This document shows, piece after piece, positions 37,766-45,026 of a DNA stretch of 64,000 nucleotides (position 1 is its first letter; every line of letters starts with the position of its first letter). This DNA comes from Pullulanibacillus camelliae (GTDB taxonomy: Bacteria; Bacillota; Bacilli; Bacillales; Sporolactobacillaceae): contig NZ_BMIR01000015.1 in assembly GCF_014642655.1 (NCBI RefSeq), forward strand, positions 1-64,000. Direction: 5' to 3'. Under the pieces are notes generated by a model. That model did no database searches, was not told the origin of the DNA, and saw only the letters and a program-made list of their open reading frames with translations. The translations under genes and the position numbers were made by a program.

Positions 37766-38077
37766 ATGCAAATTACCGTTTATGGGGCTGATACCCCTTG
37801 TCCAAGCTGTATTCATTCACCGTCTTCGATTGAGACGATGGAATGGCTGGATGCGGCCGTGAATCGAAAATTTCCGCATGCGTCCATTCAATTCCGTTAT
37901 GTGGATATTCATCATCCAGAAAATGATGAGGACCGTTATTTTACAGAAAAAATAATAGCGGATGAATATTTTTATCCTTTGGTTGTTGCAGAGGGAGAGG
38001 TTATTGCTGAAGGGGATCCGTGTCTCAAAATGATTTTTCAATTCCTTGACCGCCGTGGCTTGACCCTTGCAGAGTAG
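37766..38077 (+). CDS. yuzD: YuzD-like disulfide oxidoreductase-type protein
   Basis: A 103-residue protein of the DUF1462/YuzD family with a thioredoxin-like start: ITVYGADTPCPSCIHSPSSI, then EWLDAAVNRKFPHASIQFRY. The CPSC pair stands where a redox CxxC would be. Structural relatives are thioredoxin-fold; activity has not been fixed. ATG 37766 is used; GTG directly before it is possible. Next to yuzB and yutI, as in B. subtilis. Confidence 0.88.
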   Translation: MQITVYGADTPCPSCIHSPSSIETMEWLDAAVNRKFPHASIQFRYVDIHHPENDEDRYFTEKIIADEYFYPLVVAEGEVIAEGDPCLKMIFQFLDRRGLTLAE

Positions 38078-38166
38078 TCCTTGAAGAGCGGTGGAGGCTT
38101 AAAAGCCTTAAAGTTGACGAAGTGGCTGGATGTGAGTAGTATAGACTTGATAAGAGGTGAGTCTAT

Positions 38167-38403
38167 ATGAATCCAATTATTGAGTTTTGTATGAGTAATC
38201 TTGCCGCTGACTCACAAAAAGCATTTGCGATACTGGAAGAGGATACAAATCTTGATGTGATTGAATATACATGCTTAGACTACTGTGATTTGTGTTATGA
38301 AGGACCTTACGCACTTGTGAATGGTGAGTTTGTATCTGGTGCAACGGCTGAGGAGCTCGTCCAAAATGTCTATCAGTATTTAGAAGAAAATCCAATGTTT
38401 TAA
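38167..38403 (+). CDS. yuzB: YuzB-family protein (DUF1450)
   Basis: A 78-residue protein with the YuzB pattern [20 protein letters not shown], then [20 protein letters not shown] and LVNGEFVSG. The CLDYCDLC cluster of cysteines suggests metal binding or redox; function unknown. AGAGGTGAG precedes the ATG. Between yuzD and a small zinc-ribbon-like gene on the same strand. Confidence 0.9.
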   Translation: MNPIIEFCMSNLAADSQKAFAILEEDTNLDVIEYTCLDYCDLCYEGPYALVNGEFVSGATAEELVQNVYQYLEENPMF

Positions 38404-38592
38404 TAAATAGAACTGATGGAGCGAGTTTAGGGAACTGCTCCTTCATTTGTGACAAGCACCGCTCATTTTGCGGTGTTTTATCTATAGGCATACAGTTGCA
38501 ATTTTTGCAAAGAACACTTAATATATAGAAAACTTCCTCATAGTATGTTATCAAATGTTTAAGGAAAAATAAAAAAACTTTGGAGGATGGGT

Positions 38593-38823
38593 ATGTACGA
38601 GTTTTCTCACTCTTGGCCGTATGAATGGGTCATGGATGATCTATATGTTGAAGAATGTCCTTTTTGTGGAGAGCGTTCAGTACTCATTTCATTAAAAAAG
38701 GAAAGTATTCAACTTGCTCAAGAGGGATTTAAAACGCACGCGGTGATGCCGTGTTGTCATGAAAAGTTAGTAATCGTAAATATGGACGATGATTATCTAT
38801 GGTCTGATCGGGCGCTTAGGTAA
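38593..38823 (+). CDS. small protein with zinc-ribbon-like cysteines
   Basis: A 76-residue protein: the N-terminal part has EECPFCGERSVLISLKKESI and later VMPCCHEKLVIVNMDDDY, so CxxC and CC(H) could bind one zinc ion. I do not recognise the family. ATG 38593 is six bases after GGAGG, while an ATG six bases earlier overlaps that site. It lies 26 bases before dapF and may share its transcript. Confidence 0.7.
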   Translation: MYEFSHSWPYEWVMDDLYVEECPFCGERSVLISLKKESIQLAQEGFKTHAVMPCCHEKLVIVNMDDDYLWSDRALR

Positions 38824-38849
38824 GCATCTTTGTCATTGAGGTGAGCAGC

Positions 38850-39713
38850 TTGAACCATTGTATTCCTTTTACAAAAATGCACGGCTTAGGCAATAATTAT
38901 ATATATCTTGATATGATCACGAATACGTATACTCTGCCTCCCTATCCCCAATTCGCTCAACGGTTGGCGGATCAAAGCAGAGGAATCGGTTCTGATGGGA
39001 TGATACTCCTTTTACCTTCTGAAACAGCTGACATCCAAATGCGGATATTTAACAAGGATGGTTCAGAGGCAAAGAATTGTGGAAATGGTTTGCGATGTGT
39101 AGCCAAGTATGCTTTTGACAATCAGCTTGTCTCAGCTGCTCGTTTTACCATTGAAACGCTTGGCGGGTTAGTTGAGGCAGAAGTCATAGTTGATGAGAAT
39201 GAAGTGTCAGAGGTGACCGTGGATATGGGAGAACCCCGTCTTCTAAGAGGGCAAATTCCTATGCAAGGTAACCCGACGGAACAGGCGATACAGGCGCCCA
39301 TTCAATTAAAGGGCACAGACTATCAGGTAACAGCAGTGTCAATGGGAAACCCTCATGCGATCTTCTTTGTTGAGGATATTCAAGAGACACCCATTCATAC
39401 GCTCGGCCCGTTGCTTGCTGATGGACATGAGCTTTTTCCAGAGGGCGCGAATGTCGGCTTTGTTGAATCCATTAATGAACAAAGCTTTGCTTATCGCGTT
39501 TGGGAAAGAGGCTCAGGGATTACGCAAGCCTGTGGAACAGGGGCCTGTGCGGCGGCAGTAGCCGCAATTGTTACAGAACGTGGTTCTAAGGATGTTCCGA
39601 TCACTATCCATTTAGCTGGTGGTGACCTCACTATCGTTTGGGAAAGCAAAACAAATCATATTTTAATGACAGGTCCAGCGGTTACAATCTGTACAGGAAC
39701 ATTTTATTTGTAA
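38850..39713 (+). CDS. dapF: diaminopimelate epimerase
   Basis: Interconverts LL- and meso-diaminopimelate for lysine and peptidoglycan. The two catalytic cysteines are in KNCGNGLRCVA and TQACGTGACAAA; substrate site FTKMHGLGNNYIYLD at the start. TTG 38850 is chosen because GAGGTG stands seven bases before it and MNHCIPFTKMHG matches family N-termini; a GTG at 38841 lies in that site. It has 287 residues. Single gene with no clear terminator behind. Confidence 0.94.
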   Translation: MNHCIPFTKMHGLGNNYIYLDMITNTYTLPPYPQFAQRLADQSRGIGSDGMILLLPSETADIQMRIFNKDGSEAKNCGNGLRCVAKYAFDNQLVSAARFTIETLGGLVEAEVIVDENEVSEVTVDMGEPRLLRGQIPMQGNPTEQAIQAPIQLKGTDYQVTAVSMGNPHAIFFVEDIQETPIHTLGPLLADGHELFPEGANVGFVESINEQSFAYRVWERGSGITQACGTGACAAAVAAIVTERGSKDVPITIHLAGGDLTIVWESKTNHILMTGPAVTICTGTFYL

Positions 39714-39889
39714 AAATCCTTATGGAAATGTACAAGGCTTTACCTATATTAATATCACTTTCTTGAGATATGTGTGGCAGGTATCATATAATAGTTATAA
39801 GTTAGTTATAAATTATCAGTAACTAAGACACATGACGATTTGGCTGTTAAGCAGCCTCATATTTTTTGATATAAAGGAGGAAGGCTGTC

Positions 39890-40246
39890 ATGATTACTAT
39901 TACAGAATCTGCTAACCATCGCATTAAAGAGATGATGGCAAATGAATCTGGAAATCAGCTTTTTCTTAGACTTGGTGTTCAAGGCGGAGGGTGCACAGGG
40001 CTATCTTACGGAATGGGCTTTGACAGTGAAAGAAAAGAAGATGACGAAGCCTTTGAAACCGATGGTCTTCAAGTGGTCGTCGATGCCGATAGCGCACCCT
40101 TGCTGCAGGGCGTGACCATTGATTATAAACAAAACATGATGGGCGGCGGCTTTACGATCGATAATCCGAATGCCATTGCGACATGTGGCTGTGGACAATC
40201 CTTTAGAACCGCAACAAATGCCGGAGCGCCAAGCAAGGATTGTTAA
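39890..40246 (+). CDS. yutM: IscA/HesB-type Fe-S carrier YutM
   Basis: A 118-residue A-type iron-sulfur carrier. The three ligand cysteines are visible: LGVQGGGCTGLSYGM and, at the end, TCGCGQSFRT. It resembles B. subtilis YutM (also called SufA-like). It passes clusters from SufBCD to target proteins. Ribosome binding site AAGGAGG. The gene stands alone, ended by a terminator, about 12 kb from suf. Confidence 0.93.
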   Translation: MITITESANHRIKEMMANESGNQLFLRLGVQGGGCTGLSYGMGFDSERKEDDEAFETDGLQVVVDADSAPLLQGVTIDYKQNMMGGGFTIDNPNAIATCGCGQSFRTATNAGAPSKDC

Positions 40247-40350
40247 TAAGATGCCGTGGTTTAAACATGGGCTCTTATATGACTAATGTGCGGCAAAAAG
40301 AGGCTTTTAAATGAAAGCCCTGCACAATGTATATTATGAATGAGCCATTG

Positions 40351-40398
40351 CGGCCTTCTTGACGGGTGAAAAAATCCGTTAGGAAGGTCGTTTTATTT
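40351..40398 (+). terminator. terminator after yutM
   Basis: CGGCCTTC with GAAGGTCG and an inner ACGG/CCGT give a long stem, then TTTTATTTT. It lies 105 bases behind the stop. Confidence 0.75.
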
Positions 40399-40556
40399 TA
40401 CTATCAGAATGTATAATTTCGCTGACGCTCTGAAAGGAAGAGAGTATAAGTGTCACTTTGGCTTTCGCCGTTAAAGCTTGGCGACAACCTAAGTGTGTGA
40501 TTGGCAAAAATCACATCAGGAGTACCAGCGAAGTGGTGCAAGCCAAGTTTTCTAAT
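40397..40556 (+). repeat. dispersed repeat family B, well-preserved copy
   Basis: It aligns along its whole length with the 21.9- and 57.8-kb copies: ACTATCAGAATGTATAATTT, AGTATAAGTGTCACTTTGGC, AAGTGTGTGATTGGCAAAAA (hairpin) and AAGTGGTGCAAGCCAAGTTT. It begins right at the T run of the yutM terminator. Confidence 0.85.
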
Positions 40557-40860
40557 GTATTCAGCAAAAGAAACTGGCAGAGTTTATCAAGTATCCAAAA
40601 TCCTCGATGATGCAATTTAACGAGAATTGCCTTAAAAAGAAGTGAGGATGATATGGCTAAGGGAGAGGATTAGATTAAGGAGGGCTTATAAATAGCTTCA
40701 ACCTCATCCTGTCCGCTCCAATCCACATGACTTTACGATAGGCATCTACTTATAGGATGCATCTGCACCACGCTGAAACTAAAAGCCGAGCCAATTTTTC
40801 TTAATCTCATATGAAGCCTCTTAAGGGGAATCAGTATAGGGGTATTAGAAATAACAAAAG
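40557..40860. other. gene-free stretch after repeat B
   Basis: About 300 bases of mixed composition with no frame that has a ribosome binding site and no hairpin I would call. It may be older, unrecognisable repeat DNA. Confidence 0.4.
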
Positions 40861-41247
40861 TTAATATAAGGTGTTAAAGCGTAACTTTGTAAGGATTTCA
40901 ATCAAGTCCTTATAAAAATGAGAAGTATGAACAACATAAAAACGATAGCCATTTTTATAAGAAATTTTTCTCAGCTTCTTTTGATAAATGATATCAAGAA
41001 TATCTGTTTTATCTTGAGTACTGCAATAAATCATGCAGCGATGAGTGGGAATCCTAATATCAAAAGGCATATTGTCAAGGCTGATATGAGATTCAACCTC
41101 GTAGCCTTTATCGCGAAGCAGATCTGCAACATACCGAATGGTTGCGTCGGTGTTGGATTTGGCTGCTCTTGACTGTCTAGATCTTGGAAATAAAATCACT
41201 TGCGCTTTTTTATGGGAGGGCTTGAGGTATTTGAATAAATTAATCAT
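40861..41247 (-). CDS. small basic protein of unknown function
   Basis: A 128-residue basic protein: an Arg/Lys-rich beginning (QVILFPRSRQSRAAKSNTDA), a middle ATIRYVADLLRDKGYEVESH that looks like helix then strand, and FDIRIPTHRCMIYCSTQDK. No membrane part. The shape could be that of a small alpha/beta nuclease- or nucleotide-binding-like domain, but I see no catalytic set and do not recognise it. GGTGG lies before the ATG at a normal distance. It stands alone between a repeat-rich gap and yumB. Confidence 0.55.
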   Translation of the reverse strand: MINLFKYLKPSHKKAQVILFPRSRQSRAAKSNTDATIRYVADLLRDKGYEVESHISLDNMPFDIRIPTHRCMIYCSTQDKTDILDIIYQKKLRKISYKNGYRFYVVHTSHFYKDLIEILTKLRFNTLY

Positions 41248-41486
41248 GATCCACCGACCTTGTAAGAAGAAGTTTTATCCTTACTATATCCATTATTAGG
41301 AAAAGGCAAACATCGCGAGAGTTTAATGGATATTTGGATAATCTTCACCAATTTTTACAATTAAAAAAAGGTTGAAATATAAAGGGAAAAGACATATGAT
41401 TGTTTTTGGGATTAAAGTAACTAAGTACGTGAAAAATATCACAAAGTCTTATTATGCATAATTCTAAAAAAGTGGAAGTGATGACA

Positions 41487-42716
41487 GTGAATAAGCCAAA
41501 AATATTAATCCTTGGTGCAGGGTACGGGGGCATGATTTCGGCGACTAAAATCCCAAAGCATTTAGGCGCAAATGATGCGAGTATTACTTTGGTTAATAAG
41601 CACAATTATCATTATCAAGCGACATGGTTACATGAGCCAGCAGCTGGGACATTGCCAGCTGATCGTGCGCGGATGTTGATCAAGGATGTCATTGATACGA
41701 ATCGTGTCAATTTTATTGAGGACACAGTGACATTGATTAAAAAAGATGAGAATAAAGTTGTTTTAGAAAAGACCGGTGAAGTGGATTACGATTATTTGAT
41801 TGTCGCATTAGGCTTTGAATCGGCAACCTTTGGGATTAAAGGGTTAAAAGAGAGAGCGCTGACAATAGAGGATCTTAATTCTGTAAGACAAATACGCGAG
41901 CATATTGAATACCAGTTTTCACGCTATCACAATATGGAAACTAAAGAAGATCATATTCTTAACATTGTTGTTGGCGGGGGCGGCTTTACTGGTGTGGAAT
42001 TTTTAGGGGAATTGGCAAATCGCATTCCTGAGCTTTGTCGAGAATATGATATTGATCGTCAACAAGTGAGAGTGGTCAATGTCGAAGGGTCACCGACGAT
42101 CTTACCTATGTTTGATAAGGATCTGGTAGCTTATGCGATTCAGCGCCTTGAAGAAAAGGGTGTTGAATTCAAATGTGGTCATGTTATCAAGGAATGCCAA
42201 GAGGATGGCGTCATTATTGGTAGGCGAGATAGTGAAGAAACGGAAAAAATTAAAGCCGGCACGATTGTTTGGACTGGTGGTGTTCGAGGCAATCATATTG
42301 TAGAAGATTCAGGCTTTGAAGTGGTGCGTGGACGGGTCACCGTCACAGAAGACTTACGAGTGCCTGGCTATGATAATATCTTCATAATTGGGGATTGCGC
42401 GAACGTGCCTAATCCAGAAACCGAGCGCCCTTATCCAACCACCGCGCAAATTACAATTCAAGAAGCGACCTACCTTTCTAAGAATATTAAAAAAGCCTTG
42501 AATGGTGAGCCGGTGGAGCCTTTCATTTTTAATGATATGGGCACAGTCGCCTCTTTAGGACATGGCGATGCGATTGGTATCATTTTTGGTAAAACAAAGC
42601 TAAAAGGAACGTCCGCTGCTGCGATGAAAAAGATTATCGATGATCGGTATTTATTGAAGCTTGGCGGTGTTGGACTCATGTTGAAAAAGGGTAAGCTGAA
42701 CTTATTAAGTAAATAA
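41487..42716 (+). CDS. yumB: type II NADH dehydrogenase, YumB-like
   Basis: Single-subunit flavoprotein that passes electrons from NADH to quinone at the inner face of the membrane. Two Rossmann motifs are visible: ILILGAGYGGM (FAD) and NIVVGGGGFTGVE (NADH). FIIGDCANVPNPETERPYPT is the C-terminal FAD site, and the end LKLGGVGLMLKKGKLNLLSK suits membrane attachment. GTG 41487 is taken because GGAAG is eight bases before it. The following yuiA and yuiB genes give the same neighbourhood as B. subtilis yumB. Confidence 0.87.
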   Translation: MNKPKILILGAGYGGMISATKIPKHLGANDASITLVNKHNYHYQATWLHEPAAGTLPADRARMLIKDVIDTNRVNFIEDTVTLIKKDENKVVLEKTGEVDYDYLIVALGFESATFGIKGLKERALTIEDLNSVRQIREHIEYQFSRYHNMETKEDHILNIVVGGGGFTGVEFLGELANRIPELCREYDIDRQQVRVVNVEGSPTILPMFDKDLVAYAIQRLEEKGVEFKCGHVIKECQEDGVIIGRRDSEETEKIKAGTIVWTGGVRGNHIVEDSGFEVVRGRVTVTEDLRVPGYDNIFIIGDCANVPNPETERPYPTTAQITIQEATYLSKNIKKALNGEPVEPFIFNDMGTVASLGHGDAIGIIFGKTKLKGTSAAAMKKIIDDRYLLKLGGVGLMLKKGKLNLLSK

Positions 42717-42728
42717 TGATTATTTTTC

Positions 42729-42760
42729 AAGGCTAGAGCTATCAGGCTCCAGCCTTTTGT
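42729..42760 (+). terminator. terminator after yumB
   Basis: AAGGCT/AGCCTT with inner GAGC/GCTC, then T residues. Confidence 0.75.
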
Positions 42761-42943
42761 TTTCCTATTAAAAGTATAAGGAGTCTGTGCACATATTTTA
42801 ATGAAAACAGCCAAAAAGGAACAGAAAATGGAGAATGCATAAGATGTTTCCGGTTACATTGAGATGAATGGATTGTAAGGTATCTTTACAAAGGTAGGAA
42901 TGAGGTGATATATTATCAGAAAAGTCGAAAGGGTGTGTTTTAT

Positions 42944-43075
42944 TTGAAAAACGATCAATTGAAAGTGAAACAACCGTGCCCTTACTGTGATGGGAGAGGC
43001 TATTTTCAGCTCCTATTAGGTGGTTCTGAAACCTGTGAGCATTGTTTAGGAACGGGAAAATCAGAAGTTCAATAA
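42944..43075 (+). CDS. yuiA: YuiA-like mini zinc-finger protein
   Basis: A 43-residue protein with two CxxC-x-GxG motifs as in DnaJ zinc fingers: PCPYCDGRGYFQLLLGGSET and CEHCLGTGK. The spacing fits one zinc ion. TTG start eight bases after AAAGGGTG. Very similar in plan to B. subtilis YuiA, and the next gene is yuiB, which supports the call. The role is unknown; perhaps protein or RNA binding. Confidence 0.8.
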   Translation: MKNDQLKVKQPCPYCDGRGYFQLLLGGSETCEHCLGTGKSEVQ

Positions 43076-43192
43076 AGAGTTAACATACATTTGGCTTGCT
43101 CATGTGAGCAGGTCATTTCTTTGTTTTGGCAGTGGTCAATTGACGATTTTGCTTTTTTTCAGTAAACTAACGATAATGCGGAGGTGAAAACG

Positions 43193-43516
43193 TTGCCTTT
43201 TTCGTTGCCACAGTTGATCATATCCATCCTTTTATTTGCCGTTGTGTTTTTTGGCATCGGTTTTATTGTGAATATGCTTTTAAAAACGACTTGGCTTATT
43301 GCTATTTTATATCCCATATTTATTATCTTAATCGTTGATCACGTTTCCGTCTTGGATTATTTTACACATACCTCTAAAGCTTTGGCGGATTTGGGAACAA
43401 GCTTTGTTCACTTAAAAACGGCTGATATAGTCGTATTATCAATGGGATTTGTCGGCACGATTATTGCGGGAATTACAATTAAAACATTAAGAAAACGTGG
43501 CTATACAATGTTTTAA
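43193..43516 (+). CDS. yuiB: YuiB-like membrane protein
   Basis: A 107-residue membrane protein with three helices: ISILLFAVVFFGIGFIVNML, TTWLIAILYPIFIILIVDHV and IVVLSMGFVGTIIAGITIKT. The last residues KTLRKRGYTMF resemble YuiB of B. subtilis. TTG 43193 follows GGAGGTG by six bases; a GTG in that site is unlikely. The yuiA-yuiB pairing is kept. Function unknown. Confidence 0.85.
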   Translation: MPFSLPQLIISILLFAVVFFGIGFIVNMLLKTTWLIAILYPIFIILIVDHVSVLDYFTHTSKALADLGTSFVHLKTADIVVLSMGFVGTIIAGITIKTLRKRGYTMF

Positions 43517-43599
43517 GCGATCACCTTACCTCTCCTCCAATCAGGCCGTTTAGAAAGGGGAATTTCTGGACACGCTTTTTGTGTGAGGAGTGGTGCTTG

Positions 43600-43740
43600 A
43601 TGAAGCGATATGGCAAGAGTGTGGCACGATATTTGCTCAGTGCTTGTCTGTTTATGATAGCGGTTATAGTGACGTTTCAATTTATTACGGGCTTTAGCGG
43701 CAAAGACCTTTTGTCATGGTTCGTGCTTAGGATAAAATAG
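43600..43740 (+). CDS. single-pass mini membrane protein
   Basis: A 46-residue protein: a basic start (MKRYGKSVARY), one hydrophobic helix (LLSACLFMIAVIVTFQFITG) and a short tail. GAGGAG precedes the ATG by about nine bases, and a terminator follows. B. subtilis has a comparably small gene near yuiA/yuiB (yuzG), but I cannot confirm homology. Confidence 0.6.
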   Translation: MKRYGKSVARYLLSACLFMIAVIVTFQFITGFSGKDLLSWFVLRIK

Positions 43741-43757
43741 AAGAGTGATAAATCATG

Positions 43758-43783
43758 AGCGCTGGGAATCCAACGCTTTTTTT
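43758..43783 (+). terminator. terminator after the mini membrane protein gene
   Basis: AGCG...CGCT with inner GG/CC pairing followed by seven T residues. Confidence 0.7.
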
Positions 43784-43908
43784 ACATGATATAAAAAATT
43801 GTCCCTTTGACCAGCTGTTAAAGAACTCTATCTGCATTCATTGAATAGACGCTTCAAATGGAGTAAGGAAAAAAGGAACGAATGTGGAGAAAGGAGAGCG
43901 ACTTGTGA

Positions 43909-44274
43909 TCAGGTCTCATCCTTTATTATGGCCCAAATTTGTTCGATTTTCTTAAATTGATGGGGGTGTTCGATAATGGAATGGATAAATGGCTCTAGGC
44001 CGTCTATTTTTTTAATCGCCTGAATCAATTGCTGTTCTTTAACTTTGTTACTCGATGCGTTATGTAATTGGTCTTGAAGCCCTAATAAATAATCTGTTGA
44101 CACATCAAAAAAACGGGCGATGCGCGCGATAACTTCGGGATCAGGTGTCCGGTCACCGGATTCATAACGTGAAAGCTGTACATTGCTAATATTCAGTTGA
44201 GAGGCTAATTGTTTTTGTGATAGGTTCTGTCTGCCACGTAAATGCCGAATGCGCTCCCCTAACGACTCTCCCAT
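43909..44274 (-). CDS. XRE-family transcriptional regulator
   Basis: A 121-residue repressor-type protein. The Cro/CI helix-turn-helix is at about residues 8-62 (RIRHLRGRQNLSQKQLASQL, NISNVQLSRYESGDRTPDPE), followed by STDYLLGLQDQ and a helical C-terminal part. It is of the SlrR/SinR/YonR-like short type. Divergent to a second XRE gene, with three operator-like palindromes between them. No phage genes stand beside it, so a chromosomal switch is as likely as a prophage relic. Confidence 0.88.
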   Translation of the reverse strand: MGESLGERIRHLRGRQNLSQKQLASQLNISNVQLSRYESGDRTPDPEVIARIARFFDVSTDYLLGLQDQLHNASSNKVKEQQLIQAIKKIDGLEPFIHSIIEHPHQFKKIEQIWAIIKDET

Positions 44275-44326
44275 TCCATATATCTCCCTTTACAAATTTG
44301 CCTAACATTTTATCACGGGTTAAAGT

Positions 44327-44356
44327 TTACCACATGGGTAATTGCCGAATAGGTAA
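44327..44356. promoter_or_regulatory. two adjacent operator-like palindromes
   Basis: TTACCACATGGGTAA (44327-44341) and TTGCCGAATAGGTAA (44342-44356) stand directly head to tail. Both fit TTRCC-N5-GGYAA. A third copy lies at 44403. They sit between divergent XRE regulator genes and would overlap the -35 region of the leftward one (TAAAAT -10 on the minus strand). Confidence 0.6.
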
Positions 44357-44402
44357 AAACCGAAAAACTTTAAATAGATATGTTAATAAAAGTAAAAATA
44401 TG

Positions 44403-44417
44403 TTACCATATTGGCAA
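44403..44417. promoter_or_regulatory. third operator-like palindrome
   Basis: TTACCATATTGGCAA fits the same TTRCC-N5-GGYAA pattern and lies 18 bases before the GTG start of the rightward XRE gene, close to its ribosome binding site. Confidence 0.55.
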
Positions 44418-44434
44418 CGAGAGGAGGGGGAATA

Positions 44435-44644
44435 GTGAAAAAGCGTATCGTTGATTTAGAAAAAATGAAACGATTAAGAAAAGAGCGTATGTCATTAGAA
44501 GACATGTCAAAACAATTGGGGTATTCCAGTCCCAATGGTTATTATTATCTAGAAGTGGGAAGATCTAAAATTTCTGCAGAGATGCTAGCAGAGGTGGCCC
44601 AGATATTAGATGTTGAAATCGAAGACTTATACAAAGAGATATAG
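44435..44644 (+). CDS. mini XRE-family regulator
   Basis: A 69-residue protein that is almost only a helix-turn-helix of the Cro/CI type: DLEKMKRLRKERMSLEDMSK, QLGYSSPNGYYYLEVGRSKI and MLAEVAQILDVEIEDLYKEI. GTG 44435 follows AGGAGGGGG; the frame opens earlier at a TTG within the third palindrome. Divergent from the larger XRE regulator, resembling a CI/Cro-like pair. Ends shortly before a terminator. Confidence 0.83.
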   Translation: MKKRIVDLEKMKRLRKERMSLEDMSKQLGYSSPNGYYYLEVGRSKISAEMLAEVAQILDVEIEDLYKEI

Positions 44645-44731
44645 AAGGCAGACTTTTGAATGGGATATCAATTGAATTGGGAGAGAAAATAAGATTTGAT
44701 TTGAATCACCAGTCGGATCTTTTGATAGAAT

Positions 44732-44755
44732 AGAGCGCTATGCTCTCTTTTTTTT
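44732..44755 (+). terminator. terminator after the mini XRE gene
   Basis: AGAGC and GCTCT stem followed by eight T residues. The 270 bases from here to the asparagine synthetase gene hold no further gene. Confidence 0.7.
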
Positions 44756-45026
44756 GGCATAATATATTAGAAGAGACAGGATGTGGCGAAGATTTACCAA
44801 TAGCTTCTCTATATAAATGGTAGTGTTTTTCAGTATCGAATGCCACTTGCGGTTTATGAAATTATTGTGGCAATACTAGGCATTTACTATTCAGAGTGGT
44901 AAACTATTTTAGTATATGAAAAAATGGATGCTTCATGGTTATTTTTTGATTACGCATTGATACAGACAAAAATTGAAAGAATAGGAACTGTTAGCAAGCT
45001 GCTTTACAAGAAAGGAGTTTCAACAT

